Below are positions 35,781 to 45,342 of a DNA stretch of 64,000 nt, in pieces; position 1 is the stretch's first letter; each line of letters opens with the position of its first letter. The notes under the pieces are model-generated. The model saw nothing but the letters and a program-made list of their open reading frames with translations, did no database searches and was not told where the DNA came from. The DNA comes from Phormidium tenue FACHB-1050. Its GTDB lineage: Bacteria; Cyanobacteriota; Cyanobacteriia; Pseudanabaenales; Pseudanabaenaceae. The stretch is taken from positions 124,001 to 188,000 of the forward strand of contig NZ_JACJQY010000004.1 in assembly GCF_014696925.1 (NCBI RefSeq). The letters run 5' to 3'. Both the position numbers and the translations under genes were made by a program.

Positions 35781-37412
35781 TTAACGCTTCTTGCCAAAAC
35801 GCATGAAATTAATCAAGCGCTTGGGAAAACGCGTTAATCCTTTCCAAAACTTTATGAGCAAATCTTCGATCTTGAGAACGATTTCATCAAGCCAAAGCAG
35901 TAACCTAATTACAGGATTATTGGAACGCCCACCAATATTTGCCTTGTTTTCAATCCAAGCTCGTAGAGGGCGATCGCTGTCGGTATCAGAACTTTGCTGT
36001 TGATACCTCAATAGTTCTTCTTCAAAAACTAAACTCCCATTAAGTTGATCTTGAGAAATTTGTGTAGTTGTAGTTTCAAAATTTTCTAACTCGCCCGATG
36101 AATGGATGGCAACTCGATCTGGTGATTTACTAAATGCAATGGATTCATATTCCAAGGGCATCGGCCAAGGACCATTGTCATCGCCAAATACATCCTCCAT
36201 CGTTAACCATGCTTTGTCGCTGGGAGTGATGTCCGAGGTTTCTTCTAGAGTTGACGATCGCTGTTTACCAAAGAAATAGGCGATCGCTTCTTCAATTAAT
36301 CTTTGTAAGCGGTCTAGTTGATAGTCAACTTTGAGTGCGTCAGAAAATTCGGAATCTTGATTAAGATCACCACGAGGATCACGCTTGGGATAACTGTTAG
36401 TTCTAGATTGAAGCTGATTAATTAGTCGCTCTGCTAGCAAGTCGGGCTGAGTTCCATTGATGCTATCTGCCTTATCTTGATCACCACCTAGCGATCGCTT
36501 GCCAATGAAATAATCAATTGCGGCGGCAATCAGATCGCGCAGACGGTCTAGCTTGCTACTTTCAACTAGAGGGGCATTTTTTTTAAGTGTTTCCGCTTTT
36601 GCAGAAGTGACTCGTCGCCGCCTTAACTTGGGACTGTCTGGCAATGCTTCTGCGGATTCTGTGCCAAATATTTCTGAGCTTTCTTCCTTATTGTCTAGGC
36701 TAGATTCTGGAGAAGGGGATTGATTGCCAAAAAAGTAAGCGATCGCTGCTTCTATTAAACGACGTAATTGCTCTAGTCTTCTATTTTTGCCCAGAGATAC
36801 ATTTTCAGCGAGTCCATTATTTTCTTTTAAGGTGTTCCGTTCGGCTTGGGCTATCTGTTGTTGCCAGATTTCCGCAAAGATGCGATTAGCATTTAGATTG
36901 GGTTCTAGGTCTGGATTTTCAGAAGTTGCAAGGTAATCTGTTTGGCGCTTAACGATCGCCGCAATATTGCGATCTAGCTGAGTTTTAGTGCGATCAATCC
37001 AATCCAAAAACTTAGTTAATGGACGCAAAAGTAGAGGAATCTCTGGCTTAGGAAGATCAAGCTTTGGCTCAAGAGGTTGATCAAGATTTGGCTCAAGATC
37101 TGGACTATCAAATTCAGATAAAAGCCCCACCGCCTCTGGTTGCGATCGCAGTTTTTCTTTAGGCTCAGCCTTGCCTCGCTCAAGTGCTGGAAAAACACGT
37201 TTTGCTGTAGATGCAATCAGATACACAGGATATAGAGCTGCCTTGGCTACTTGATAAGCTAGCAAGCGCGGCAACTCTTGGAGTGGTAGTCCTGCAAGCT
37301 GTCGAATTTTTTGATCGAGCGATCGCCTTACGCTGCGCCCAAGTTGGGCAGGTAATGAGCTATCAATCCAATTAAAAAGTCGGCTTTGAAATCTAGGCAT
37401 ATGTAACATCAT
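35781..37412 (-). CDS. Cyanobacterial protein with three LDRLxxLIxxAIxYFFG repeats, unknown function
   Basis: I do not recognise a characterised family. The roughly 543-residue product has a basic N-terminal region (WIDSSLPAQLGRSV, then a hydrophobic AALYPVYLIASTA). A 20-residue motif appears three times: LEQLRRLIEAAIAYFFGNQ, LDRLRDLIAAAIDYFIGKR and LDRLQRLIEEAIAYFFGKQ, separated by acidic linkers. Near the C-terminus are AWLTMEDVFGD and a LLLWLDEIVLKIEDLLIKF helix, then a very basic tail. The helices look amphipathic, suggesting membrane-surface association. The frame extends to a TTG at 37454; ATG at 37412 or 37400 is more likely. Confidence 0.65.
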   Translation of the reverse strand: MMLHMPRFQSRLFNWIDSSLPAQLGRSVRRSLDQKIRQLAGLPLQELPRLLAYQVAKAALYPVYLIASTAKRVFPALERGKAEPKEKLRSQPEAVGLLSEFDSPDLEPNLDQPLEPKLDLPKPEIPLLLRPLTKFLDWIDRTKTQLDRNIAAIVKRQTDYLATSENPDLEPNLNANRIFAEIWQQQIAQAERNTLKENNGLAENVSLGKNRRLEQLRRLIEAAIAYFFGNQSPSPESSLDNKEESSEIFGTESAEALPDSPKLRRRRVTSAKAETLKKNAPLVESSKLDRLRDLIAAAIDYFIGKRSLGGDQDKADSINGTQPDLLAERLINQLQSRTNSYPKRDPRGDLNQDSEFSDALKVDYQLDRLQRLIEEAIAYFFGKQRSSTLEETSDITPSDKAWLTMEDVFGDDNGPWPMPLEYESIAFSKSPDRVAIHSSGELENFETTTTQISQDQLNGSLVFEEELLRYQQQSSDTDSDRPLRAWIENKANIGGRSNNPVIRLLLWLDEIVLKIEDLLIKFWKGLTRFPKRLINFMRFGKKR

Positions 37413-37506
37413 AAAAAAGAAATGCGCGATCGCACTTTTCTTTTTGGGGATCAAGCTTTAAAAACTAGAGCTATTAATGTTTATTTGCTATGCCTAGGAC
37501 ATAAAA

Positions 37507-37555
37507 CCCAAGAATTAGAGGTGTGGCGCTTTGCGCCACACCTCTAATTCTTGGG
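37507..37555. repeat. GTGGCGC-core hairpin with a GGACATAAAACCC flank
   Basis: 23-bp arms (37507-37529, 37533-37555) pair exactly around TTT. The left flank CTAGGACATAAAACCC matches the TATAGC-ended elements, so this is probably a shortened copy. A small palindrome (AGTCCACT-TC-AGTGGACT, 37582-37599) follows. No other feature is evident before mnmG. Confidence 0.85.
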
Positions 37556-37702
37556 CGGGAAGGGAGTAAGAAATATTTTGTAGTCCACTTCAGTGGACTT
37601 TAGCTTTTAGCCAATAACTTGAGTTCTTGGGTTATTTGCGATCGATAGATTCATCTTAATTTTGGGCTAAAATAAAGTTTTGTTGGTCAGGGCTGTTAGA
37701 CA

Positions 37703-39637
37703 ATGAGCGAGATAACGAGTAATTCAATTAATTCAGCCAATCAAGTTCAGTTTCTTGATGAATTTGAAGTCGTCGTCGTGGGTGCAGGACATGCAGGCTG
37801 TGAAGCCGCCCTCGCCTCAGCACGCATGGGCTGCAAAACCCTACTCCTCACCCTCAACCTCGATCGCATTGCATGGCAACCCTGTAACCCCGCCGTTGGT
37901 GGTCCCGCCAAATCGCAACTTGTCCATGAAGTCGATGCCCTCGGTGGCGAAATTGCCAAAATCACCGATCGCACCTATTTACAAAAACGCATCCTCAACA
38001 GTTCACGAGGTCCTGCTGTCTGGGCATTGCGAGCGCAAACCGACAAGCGCGAATATGCTGCGGAAATGAAAGCTGTAGTTGAGAATGAGCCGCATCTCTC
38101 CGTTCGCGAAGGAACAGTAATTAACGTTTTGCTAGACCCTAACCAAGCAATTATTGGAGTCGAAACTCAGTTTGGTGTGGGTTATGCTTGCAAAGCCGTC
38201 ATCCTGACCACAGGTACATTTCTCAATGGCAAGATTTGGGTGGGCAATCGCTCCATGTCCGCAGGTCGGGCAGGAGAATTTGCAGTCTCAGGACTTACGG
38301 AAACTCTCAATGTCTTGGGATTTGTCACCGATCGCCTAAAAACTGGCACACCAGCAAGAGTCGATCGCCGCAGCGTAGACTACAGCAAAATGGAAGTGCA
38401 ACCTTCGGATACTGAGCATAACTGGTTTAGCTTCGATCCAAGTGCATGGGTGGAACGTGAGCAAATGAATTGCTACTTAACTCGTACTACTGCCGAAACC
38501 CATCGCATCATTCGCGAAAATCTTCACCTTACGCCTGTTTATGGCGGCTTCATCGATGCAAAGGGACCGCGCTATTGTCCGAGCATCGAAGATAAAATTG
38601 TGCGTTTTGCCGATAAAGAAAGTCATCAAATTTTTATCGAGCCAGAAGGTAGAACGATTCCTGAGCTTTATATTCAGGGCTTCTCAACGGGAATGCCTGA
38701 GAATATTCAATTGCAAATGTTGAGAACTCTCCCAGGTTTAGAGAATTGTCACATGCTTCGCGCCGCCTATGCCGTCGAATATGACTATATTCCTGCGACT
38801 CAGTGCTATCCCACTTTGATGACGAAATTGATTGAAGGGCTATTTTGTGCGGGGCAAATTAATGGAACTACTGGTTACGAAGAAGCGGCGGCTCAAGGGG
38901 TGATTGCAGGAATGAATTCGGCGCTATTTGCAAAGGGTAAAGAGATGGTGGTATTACCTCGTGCTAGCAGCTATATCGGTACGCTAATTGATGATCTTTG
39001 CACTAAGGAATTGCGCGAACCCTATCGGATGTTGACGAGCCGTTCCGAATATCGCTTAATTTTGCGATCGGACAATGCCGATCGCCGACTTACGCCGATT
39101 GGACGCGAGATCGGCTTAGTCGATGATCGTCGTTGGCAATTGTTCTGTGATAAACAGGAGCGTGTTTATGCAGAAGTGGAGCGTCTGAATGGAACTCGCG
39201 TTAAGGAAAAGGATGAACTTGGGCAAAGAATTACTGCCGAAACAGGAGAAATAATTCGTGGTGCAATTACGCTTTCGGATTTATTGCGTCGTCCTAAGTT
39301 TAACTATGCGGAATTGATTCACTATGGTTTAGCCGATCCTAACTTGAATCGGTTTGAACGTCTGGCTGCGGAAATTGAAGTGAAGTATGTGGGCTATATC
39401 CAACGTCAAGAGCATCAAATTGAGGAGGTTGCGAAACATAGCGATCGCAAGTTACCAACGGATATTGATTACAATGCGATCGAGACTCTTTCTAAGGAAT
39501 CAAGAGAGAAGTTGAGCAAGATTCGTCCAATGACGATTGGGCAAGCTAGCCGTATTGGTGGGGTGAATCCTGCGGATGTGAATGCATTGCTAGTGTATCT
39601 GGAGATTCAGCATCGACTTGCGGCGAAGACAAGATAA
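37703..39637 (+). CDS. mnmG: tRNA uridine-5-carboxymethylaminomethyl modification enzyme MnmG
   Basis: This 644-residue FAD protein begins with the dinucleotide fold [21 protein letters not shown] and has [12 protein letters not shown], the conserved [12 protein letters not shown] segment, [21 protein letters not shown] and the C-terminal helical tRNA-binding part ([20 protein letters not shown]). With MnmE it installs the cmnm5 group on U34 of certain tRNAs. Length and motifs are complete. A toxin-antitoxin pair and a NACHT gene follow; the first copy of the direct repeat begins 9 bases after its stop. Confidence 0.97.
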   Translation: MSEITSNSINSANQVQFLDEFEVVVVGAGHAGCEAALASARMGCKTLLLTLNLDRIAWQPCNPAVGGPAKSQLVHEVDALGGEIAKITDRTYLQKRILNSSRGPAVWALRAQTDKREYAAEMKAVVENEPHLSVREGTVINVLLDPNQAIIGVETQFGVGYACKAVILTTGTFLNGKIWVGNRSMSAGRAGEFAVSGLTETLNVLGFVTDRLKTGTPARVDRRSVDYSKMEVQPSDTEHNWFSFDPSAWVEREQMNCYLTRTTAETHRIIRENLHLTPVYGGFIDAKGPRYCPSIEDKIVRFADKESHQIFIEPEGRTIPELYIQGFSTGMPENIQLQMLRTLPGLENCHMLRAAYAVEYDYIPATQCYPTLMTKLIEGLFCAGQINGTTGYEEAAAQGVIAGMNSALFAKGKEMVVLPRASSYIGTLIDDLCTKELREPYRMLTSRSEYRLILRSDNADRRLTPIGREIGLVDDRRWQLFCDKQERVYAEVERLNGTRVKEKDELGQRITAETGEIIRGAITLSDLLRRPKFNYAELIHYGLADPNLNRFERLAAEIEVKYVGYIQRQEHQIEEVAKHSDRKLPTDIDYNAIETLSKESREKLSKIRPMTIGQASRIGGVNPADVNALLVYLEIQHRLAAKTR

Positions 39638-39646
39638 TTAGTTGTG

Positions 39647-39675
39647 GCGATCGCCCTAAACACCATGACTCAAGA
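39647..39675. repeat. 29-bp direct repeat, copy 1 (left of the toxin-antitoxin pair)
   Basis: GCGATCGCCCTAAACACC followed by ATGACTCAAGA. It matches copy 2 at 40242-40270 in 28 of 29 positions. It contains the first codons of the NACHT gene (ATG ACT CAA GA), although here they lead only to a short frame. Confidence 0.88.
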
Positions 39676-39686
39676 GCGAATTGAGT

Positions 39687-39956
39687 CTAATAAACATCAT
39701 CATGAGTACCAAGATCGATCAACAAAACTTTGGTATCGGATAGAAATCTAAAAACTAATCTCTGCTCATAGTTGATGCTGATTGACCAAGAGCCTGCAAG
39801 ATTTCCAACTAGGCTATGGGTTTTTAATGATGGATGAAATGGATCATTTTTGAACAGTTCAAGTTTTTGTTGAAATCGAGCAACGAGTTCAGGATGCTTT
39901 TTGCGCCATTTCTTTAAGATTCGCGCAAATGATTCATCCCAAGTTAGTTCAATCAT
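39687..39956 (-). CDS. Type II toxin, YafQ/RelE-StbE family
   Basis: The 89-residue product has the RelE/ParE fold pattern seen in YafQ-like mRNA interferases: WDESFARILKKWRKKHPELV, then FHPSLKTHSLVGNLAGSWSI, YEQRLVFRFL and LIDLGTHDDVY, with the C-terminal His expected for ribosome-dependent cleavage. It should cut mRNA on the ribosome unless bound by the antitoxin. Its start overlaps the antitoxin stop by 8 bases. The pair lies between two copies of a 29-bp direct repeat. Confidence 0.88.
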   Translation of the reverse strand: MIELTWDESFARILKKWRKKHPELVARFQQKLELFKNDPFHPSLKTHSLVGNLAGSWSISINYEQRLVFRFLSDTKVLLIDLGTHDDVY

Positions 39957-40164
39957 CGCTAGAATCCATCATGAGATCTTCAATAGAACCTGTGCGAACT
40001 TTACCAAGTCGATAGTTTTCTTCGGCTTCTTGAATTCTTAAGGCAATTTGTTTTCTGCGTAGTTCGACCATTCTTTTTTGCAAGGTTTCGGCTACAAATA
40101 GTTGATCTTCAAAGGCAAGAACCGATATAGCTTCTAAAATATTGCCGACTGTTAATGTTTGCAT
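39949..40164 (-). CDS. Antitoxin of the YafQ/RelE-type pair
   Basis: The 71-residue product (MQTLTVGNILEAISVL, then LRRKQIALRIQEAEENYRLG and VRTGSIEDLM) fits the cyanobacterial antitoxins paired with RelE/StbE toxins. It has a helix for the toxin groove and no obvious ribbon-helix-helix start. The frame is open to 40290, but that extension overlaps the divergent NACHT gene and lacks family character, so I use ATG at 40164. The toxin gene overlaps downstream. Confidence 0.8.
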   Translation of the reverse strand: MQTLTVGNILEAISVLAFEDQLFVAETLQKRMVELRRKQIALRIQEAEENYRLGKVRTGSIEDLMMDSSDD

Positions 40165-40241
40165 ACAACTTGGATCAATTTTCAATGTTGTTACTTTACG
40201 ATCATACCAATTTATTTTGATTAGTTTACAATGCTTGAAAT

Positions 40242-40270
40242 GCGATCGCCCTAAACACAATGACTCAAGA
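40242..40270. repeat. 29-bp direct repeat, copy 2 (across the NACHT start codon)
   Basis: GCGATCGCCCTAAACACA followed by ATGACTCAAGA; the ATG at 40260 is the NACHT start. Together with copy 1 it brackets the toxin-antitoxin pair, with 595 bp between the two starts. Confidence 0.88.
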
Positions 40271-42587
40271 ACCAGAACCAAAACTAACATTACAGGAACA
40301 GATTGTTGATCTTTTATTTAAGGCAACAAGGACAGGTGGTGTAGGGCTTGGTGGTATTCATGCGTTTTGGATATTGTTTAAGGAGAGTGATATTCCGAAA
40401 GCGATCGCTTCGGCAGCTATTGGTGTGGGAATTTCCTATGCCGCGAAAGTATTACAACCGATTCACAAAGGGACTGAAGAACGGGCTGAAAGACTTGGTA
40501 AGGTAATTAATGAAGGAATTGATCGTGTTGGTGGTGCGCTTGTTGCAAAAGTGATCTCGTTAGAAGATCGCTACTTTGAGGCACAGGCATCGGACTGTGA
40601 GCTTTGTAGGACTGAAGGTGTTGGGAAAATGGATAACATTGCAACACCGATGTTAGAGGATGTGTTTGTGCGGTTGAGCCTGAATCTGAATATGGGGATG
40701 GCGGGATTTCGCCATGAGCAGAAATTCGCTCAGTTAGTCAAATCTGAAAATTTTAATGCAAAAGACCTAGAGGATCGTTTCACGGTTGATATTTGGCAGT
40801 TACTAGCAAAAGTAAAAAGTGACTCGATTTATCGGCAGATTGCGATCTTGGCTTGGGGTGGTTATGGCAAAACAACCCTCTTGCGCCATGTTACCTATCG
40901 CCTATGTCGCAATAAACAGAATCAAGATGTACAGCGCTTTGTGCCTGTGCTATTGCTATTACGGAAGTATCGCGATTTACTCACCCAAGAAAGTCCTGAA
41001 GACTTACCAACAATCATTGAGAAACATCATATTCCTAGTCTGAATGCTAATTTGCAAATGCCGACAAATTGGGCGCGAGATCTTCTCAATAAAGGCAAGA
41101 TGGTAATTTTATTAGATGGATTTGATGAGGTTCCTAAACTACAGCGCCCCTTGGTGGCTCGATGGCTGAATAAACAAATGCAGAACTATCCCAAGTCATT
41201 ATTTGTTTTGTCATCCCGTCCTAAAGCCTACATTGAGCAACCCTTTGCAAATAATCGCTTAGATCTAAAATCAGTGTTTCATGTGCAGCCTTTTACGCTC
41301 CCGCAGATTCAGGAATTTGTGGGCAAGTGGTATTGGTGTCAAGAATATTATGGCTGTGGCAAAACAAACACTCCCGCAGTTCGCAAAGAAGCAACGGATG
41401 CAGCCAATGAATTGTTAGGACAAATCGCTAGTCGTGATGAATTAACTAAACTAGCGAGTAATCCCCTATTGTTAACCATGATTGCACGGTTTCATCGTCG
41501 CTATCCGAGTGCGGAACTGCCAAAGCGGAGAGTGGATCTGTATCAAGAAATCTGCAATTTGCAACTCAAGGATCGTCCCAATGCAAGACAGTTAGAGACA
41601 ATGCTTAGAGAGGTTGAGGCACAGGTGATCTTGCAAATGTTGGCGTTAGAGATGATGCAGCAAAAGGAAGAACGGATAGATCGTGAAATCTTGCTAGAAA
41701 GACTAGATGCTTATTTGAAGGAACAGGGGGAAACTGTTAATGCGAGTGAATTTCTTAAACAAGTAGAAGAGATTAGTGAGTTGTTAGTTCAGAAAGATGA
41801 TGAGCTTGAGTTTTCGCATTTGAGTTTCCAAGAATTTCTGGCAGCGATGGAAATTATCCGCATCAAAAAGGAAGATATTTTACACACACATTTCCATGAG
41901 GATTGGTGGAAACAGGTGACTTTGTTGTATGTGGGCAAGGTGAAGAATCCTAGTAGTCTCATCAAAAAAGCGCTAGATGCAGGGGCGATCGATTTGGCTT
42001 TGGCTTGCACTCAGGAGACAAGGAAGCAGATTGATGCAGGGGTTAAGAAAGATTTACAAGCCCTAGAGGAACAACGTCAGTTACAAGCTGTAGAAGTTGA
42101 GGTAAAAAACTCTCTCTATCAACAATTAGAGGAATATCTCAAAAATCAGCAATGGTATGAAGCGGATCAGGAAACTTGGAAGTTGATACTTAAGGTAACG
42201 GAACGAGAGGAAGATGGATGGGTGAGAGCGGAAGATATTAAAAATTTCCCTTGCCAAGATTTATTTACGCTCGATCGCCTGTGGGTGGTATATAGCAAGA
42301 AACATGGATTTGAGTTTGGCTTTAGCGTTCAGAAGGATATTTATGTCGAGTGTGATGGTAAGCTAGATTTTAGTTATCCGAGTGATGAGACTTGGAATAA
42401 ATTTTGCGATCGCACCGCATGGAAAAGCGAGGGTAATTGGGTGGACTATCCAGACCCATTTTTCAAGAAAGACCCATTTTTCAAGAATAATTTTATGAGT
42501 GGGAAGGGACACCTCCCTTATACCCATGAGGGAAGGGTAGGGTGGAGGGGAGTCTTCTTTTCTCGCATCGAGACTTGTAGAGTGTAA
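40260..42587 (+). CDS. NACHT NTPase with C-terminal GUN4 domain
   Basis: The 775-residue product has a hydrophobic, Gly/Ala-rich stretch near residues 25-65, a NACHT NTPase with Walker A (WGGYGKTTLL, about residues 198-207) and Walker B (MVILLDGFDEVP, about 280), a helical region, and from about residue 617 a GUN4 domain: WYEADQETWKLIL, FPCQDLFTLDRLWVVYS, FGFSVQKDIY and a KGHLP...FFSRIETC ending. GUN4 domains bind porphyrins and are known from chlorophyll synthesis; NACHT proteins include antiphage proteins. How the two work together is unknown. It faces away from the adjacent toxin-antitoxin pair across 95 bases. Confidence 0.82.
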   Translation: MTQEPEPKLTLQEQIVDLLFKATRTGGVGLGGIHAFWILFKESDIPKAIASAAIGVGISYAAKVLQPIHKGTEERAERLGKVINEGIDRVGGALVAKVISLEDRYFEAQASDCELCRTEGVGKMDNIATPMLEDVFVRLSLNLNMGMAGFRHEQKFAQLVKSENFNAKDLEDRFTVDIWQLLAKVKSDSIYRQIAILAWGGYGKTTLLRHVTYRLCRNKQNQDVQRFVPVLLLLRKYRDLLTQESPEDLPTIIEKHHIPSLNANLQMPTNWARDLLNKGKMVILLDGFDEVPKLQRPLVARWLNKQMQNYPKSLFVLSSRPKAYIEQPFANNRLDLKSVFHVQPFTLPQIQEFVGKWYWCQEYYGCGKTNTPAVRKEATDAANELLGQIASRDELTKLASNPLLLTMIARFHRRYPSAELPKRRVDLYQEICNLQLKDRPNARQLETMLREVEAQVILQMLALEMMQQKEERIDREILLERLDAYLKEQGETVNASEFLKQVEEISELLVQKDDELEFSHLSFQEFLAAMEIIRIKKEDILHTHFHEDWWKQVTLLYVGKVKNPSSLIKKALDAGAIDLALACTQETRKQIDAGVKKDLQALEEQRQLQAVEVEVKNSLYQQLEEYLKNQQWYEADQETWKLILKVTEREEDGWVRAEDIKNFPCQDLFTLDRLWVVYSKKHGFEFGFSVQKDIYVECDGKLDFSYPSDETWNKFCDRTAWKSEGNWVDYPDPFFKKDPFFKNNFMSGKGHLPYTHEGRVGWRGVFFSRIETCRV

Positions 42588-43041
42588 GGCATAAAGGTTT
42601 TACACTCTTATTAACTTTTGTAAACCGACAATTAGCTACGACATAATGCGCCTTTCCAAGATCCGTTACCTGTCACCAGCCTCTTCACCATCACCACACC
42701 ATTATCCGAAAATTTCTGGCAAGCCACCTTGGGATCATAGCAATTTGCCATCATTTCGTAGGGGCAGAGCATTACCGTCACAATTTATAAAATTAACAGA
42801 TCCCCTCCATTCGGTAATGCTCTGCCCTAAACCTCCAACATTCATCGATCATCCCCAAACCGCAGGGATAAATTATCGATGACAGCAAAGAGGGTAGAGC
42901 ATTTGCGTATAAAGATTTCGATGATAATTTACAAATATCAGCGCAAATGCTCTACCCCTACAACCTACAAATATTTTCCTTCTCTACCAAATTTTGGTGG
43001 CGCAGAAAGCAGCACCACCAAAATTTAAACGATCGCTACTT
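42588..43041. other. Spacer with two long-loop inverted repeats
   Basis: The 454-bp spacer has two related inverted repeats: TAGGGGCAGAGCATTACCG (42759-42777) with 42812-42829, and AGGGTAGAGCATTTGCG (42891-42907) with 42942-42959. Both share the word AGAGCATT and have loops of about 34 bases. A 78-codon frame at 42646-42882 crosses the first repeat and resembles no protein I know; I do not call it a gene. Confidence 0.75.
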
Positions 43042-44451
43042 TTAAGGCGTAGTCGTTACAGTCAAAACCTGTGGTGGAGTAGCATCCGCAGGATAGAGAA
43101 AATCAAACTGGACAACACGGCGATCGCTTGGTGGCATAGTTAATGTCACAAGAGACTTCCCACGCTCACCACGACGCATCATCAAATGGACATAGCGCGT
43201 TTGTGCTAAGCCCCTATCATCACGAAATCTCACCCTTACCGAACCACGGAAAAATACATCATCAGGAAGTGGTTCAAAAAATTGCAAACCACCAACTGGC
43301 TTGTCGTATTTGATCGGATTTTGGAATGAGAGAACGACAGTTTGGGTTTCGCTAGTAGGGTTATGCAGAGGCATTGTCAAATTGTACTGCACACCATAAT
43401 TGCCGTGAGCCGAATAAGCCGTATCGGGATAGCGAACCTTTAGCGGTGCTGTTTGTACTTGCCCCGTTCCCATCGTGCCATATTGCAAGAGACTCAACCC
43501 ATAAGAATAGGATTCACCACGTTTGGGAATAGCTAGATCATTACTATCCTTATCGGTCAAATTCCCAAACCATTGGGAACCTAGCTGCACACCAGCCACA
43601 CGGCTATATTCAAATCTTCCTTCCGTCAAATCAGGTGGCGTAGGCACGACATCACGAGGTTTAGCTAGTTCTCCTTTTTTGAGAATCTCTTCCCATTCTC
43701 CAAGATTAGGAGCGCGTTCGGTTCCATCAGGATTTAGACGGGCATAGAGAGAGAGCGTCGCTACATAAACCTTGCCATCACTGCGTAACCGCGATAATCC
43801 AGATCGCCCATTTAAGGGTGGTTCTAATTCCTTTACAGGAATCGGCACATTCATTAACATGCGGCTTTGCTTGGGTGGAATTACAATCTGAGCAGGGAAG
43901 ATATCCTGCCGACGACCGCGCAAAATGTCGAGCATGGCGCGATCGCCAGGACCACGATACACTTCACCATTGTTATTTAAGGAGTAGCTAGGGGCATCGT
44001 AAAAAGGCGCATCGGGCTGACTGAGATAGCTAGCCCCTAACAATATATCGACTTTTACAGGCTGATCGGTGGGGTTATAGGCGATCGCACCAATATACAA
44101 AGTCCTTAAGTCTTCTGGGGGTGGAGCTTTGGAAATATGGTGCGTAAATAAATCGAACCGACCTTGAAAGGGAAAGTTTAAATGCGCCTTGGGATGAGCC
44201 ATCCCTTCAGGTGGAAAAGCTGACAGCAAAATTCCTTCTGTTTGCACAATCTCAGGACTATTGCTATTAAACATTGGTACATTGTCAAGTTGCCCCATAA
44301 GCGGACGCATTTCTTGGCGATCTAGAATAATTTGGCGTTGGTTGGCAGCTTGAGCAACTTTATTAGTGACAGTAGGGCTGTTTACGGAGTTTGTTGTAGG
44401 TAAAACTGGGGTAATCGGAGTTAATAGCGACATTAAAAAAGCTGTCAACAT
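43042..44451 (-). CDS. Exported DUF3370-family protein
   Basis: The 469-residue product has a hydrophobic N-terminus (MLTAFLMSLLTPITPVLP), consistent with a signal peptide. The mature part reads MRPLMGQLDNVPMFNSNSPE, ILLSAFPPEGMAHPKAHLNF and TLYIGAIAYNPTDQPVKVDI, the pattern of cyanobacterial DUF3370 proteins. The sequence is rich in beta-type segments and Pro/Gly and lacks catalytic motifs that I recognise. It probably acts in the periplasm or envelope. Confidence 0.78.
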   Translation of the reverse strand: MLTAFLMSLLTPITPVLPTTNSVNSPTVTNKVAQAANQRQIILDRQEMRPLMGQLDNVPMFNSNSPEIVQTEGILLSAFPPEGMAHPKAHLNFPFQGRFDLFTHHISKAPPPEDLRTLYIGAIAYNPTDQPVKVDILLGASYLSQPDAPFYDAPSYSLNNNGEVYRGPGDRAMLDILRGRRQDIFPAQIVIPPKQSRMLMNVPIPVKELEPPLNGRSGLSRLRSDGKVYVATLSLYARLNPDGTERAPNLGEWEEILKKGELAKPRDVVPTPPDLTEGRFEYSRVAGVQLGSQWFGNLTDKDSNDLAIPKRGESYSYGLSLLQYGTMGTGQVQTAPLKVRYPDTAYSAHGNYGVQYNLTMPLHNPTSETQTVVLSFQNPIKYDKPVGGLQFFEPLPDDVFFRGSVRVRFRDDRGLAQTRYVHLMMRRGERGKSLVTLTMPPSDRRVVQFDFLYPADATPPQVLTVTTTP

Positions 44452-44505
44452 AGGCTTGTGGCATCCAAAGATTGAAGCAAGTTTATCTAATAATCGCGAT
44501 TATAA

Positions 44506-45003
44506 CTAGCGTCCCGCACTAATCGCCATCATAAAAGCATCAGTAGTAGCAAGAGAGGCGATCGCAATGCCAATTCCTTGGGAGATCATCGCCTTTCGCA
44601 AAAAAACTGTGCGTTCAGCCTTATAGGTTTGTAAATCCTCGATTTGCTGCATCCATGTAGTGGTAATTGCAGTTTGCAAGCTTTCATTTTTTTGCATTAA
44701 TACTTCAGGAGAAAGTCCTGTGGTTGCGACTTTACGAGGATATAGTCCCAATACAGCAAAGGCGATCGCGATCGCTAGAGCCACACATGCCGAAAGTTTG
44801 AGACTTAAATAGATAAAGTACAGGTTTTCCTGATCTGGTTTGACATAGATTTGAAAGGTAGAAGTAACACGCAAACCCAGCAATAGTAATGCACTAATTT
44901 CCATAACCCCTGAGAGTTTTGTTCCTAGCGTATCGACTCCATGCTGAGCTTGCTCTAGGCAAAATTTAGTATATTCGTAGAGAAAATTTTGCTGTTCTTC
45001 CAT
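44506..45003 (-). CDS. Small membrane protein with three predicted helices, unknown function
   Basis: The 165-residue product has a soluble N-terminal helix (residues 1-30), two membrane helices (about 32-50 and 66-87: LSLKLSACVALAIAIAFAVLG) ending in LYPRK, a coiled-coil-like middle (about 95-135) and a last hydrophobic helix (about 138-160). The HMxx-LYPR layout is reminiscent of small membrane effectors such as PycTM-like proteins, but I see no cyclase gene nearby, so this is only a weak analogy. Start ATG at 45003. Confidence 0.55.
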   Translation of the reverse strand: MEEQQNFLYEYTKFCLEQAQHGVDTLGTKLSGVMEISALLLLGLRVTSTFQIYVKPDQENLYFIYLSLKLSACVALAIAIAFAVLGLYPRKVATTGLSPEVLMQKNESLQTAITTTWMQQIEDLQTYKAERTVFLRKAMISQGIGIAIASLATTDAFMMAISAGR

Positions 45004-45049
45004 ACTTTCGTTGCTTTTACTTTTGTTTTTTGTGCGACCAGTTTATACC

Positions 45050-45156
45050 AAACCACAAAATGGCTACCCACAAAAGGCTACGCTATTTTGTGGTTTTAAA
45101 ACCCTTACTGGGTTTGGTTTTTAATCCACGAAAGTGTGGCTACACTTTCGTGGATT
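45050..45156. repeat. Composite three-hairpin repeat, copy 2
   Basis: Stems at 45050-45064/45082-45096 (one mismatch), AAACCC-TTACT-GGGTTT in the middle, and 45123-45136/45143-45156. Compared with copy 1 (25072-25105), the last stem differs at two base pairs, and in both the partner base changes too. Confidence 0.85.
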
Positions 45157-45158
45157 TG

Positions 45159-45255
45159 TATAGCAAAAAAAAGAGTTAGCTAATCGAGTGGCGGCGCTTC
45201 GCGCCGCCACTCGATTCTTGGGTTTTATTTCCTAAGCAAAACTTGCTTTGCTATA
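45159..45255. repeat. TATAGC-ended palindromic element, inverted copy
   Basis: Begins TATAGCAA and ends TTTGCTATA. The core 45182-45216 has 16-bp arms around TTC with GCTTCGC at the centre. Both flanks match the element at 7321-7438 read on the other strand. Confidence 0.88.
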
Positions 45256-45266
45256 TTATTTGCGCT

Positions 45267-45327
45267 CAAACCAAAAGATTTTTTGAAAGTGTTGCAAAGC
45301 AATACTTTCAAAAAATCTTTTGGTTTG
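45267..45327. repeat. AAAGTGTTGC-core hairpin, 29-bp stem
   Basis: Arms 45267-45295 and 45299-45327 pair around AAA with one G-T wobble. Very similar to 33650-33700 but with five more outer base pairs. Confidence 0.88.
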
Positions 45328-45342
45328 GGTTTGAAGGGTTTT

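Noticed and set aside
42646-42882. 78-codon frame in the spacer after the NACHT gene
   Set aside because: It crosses an inverted repeat, has no ribosome site and resembles no protein I know.
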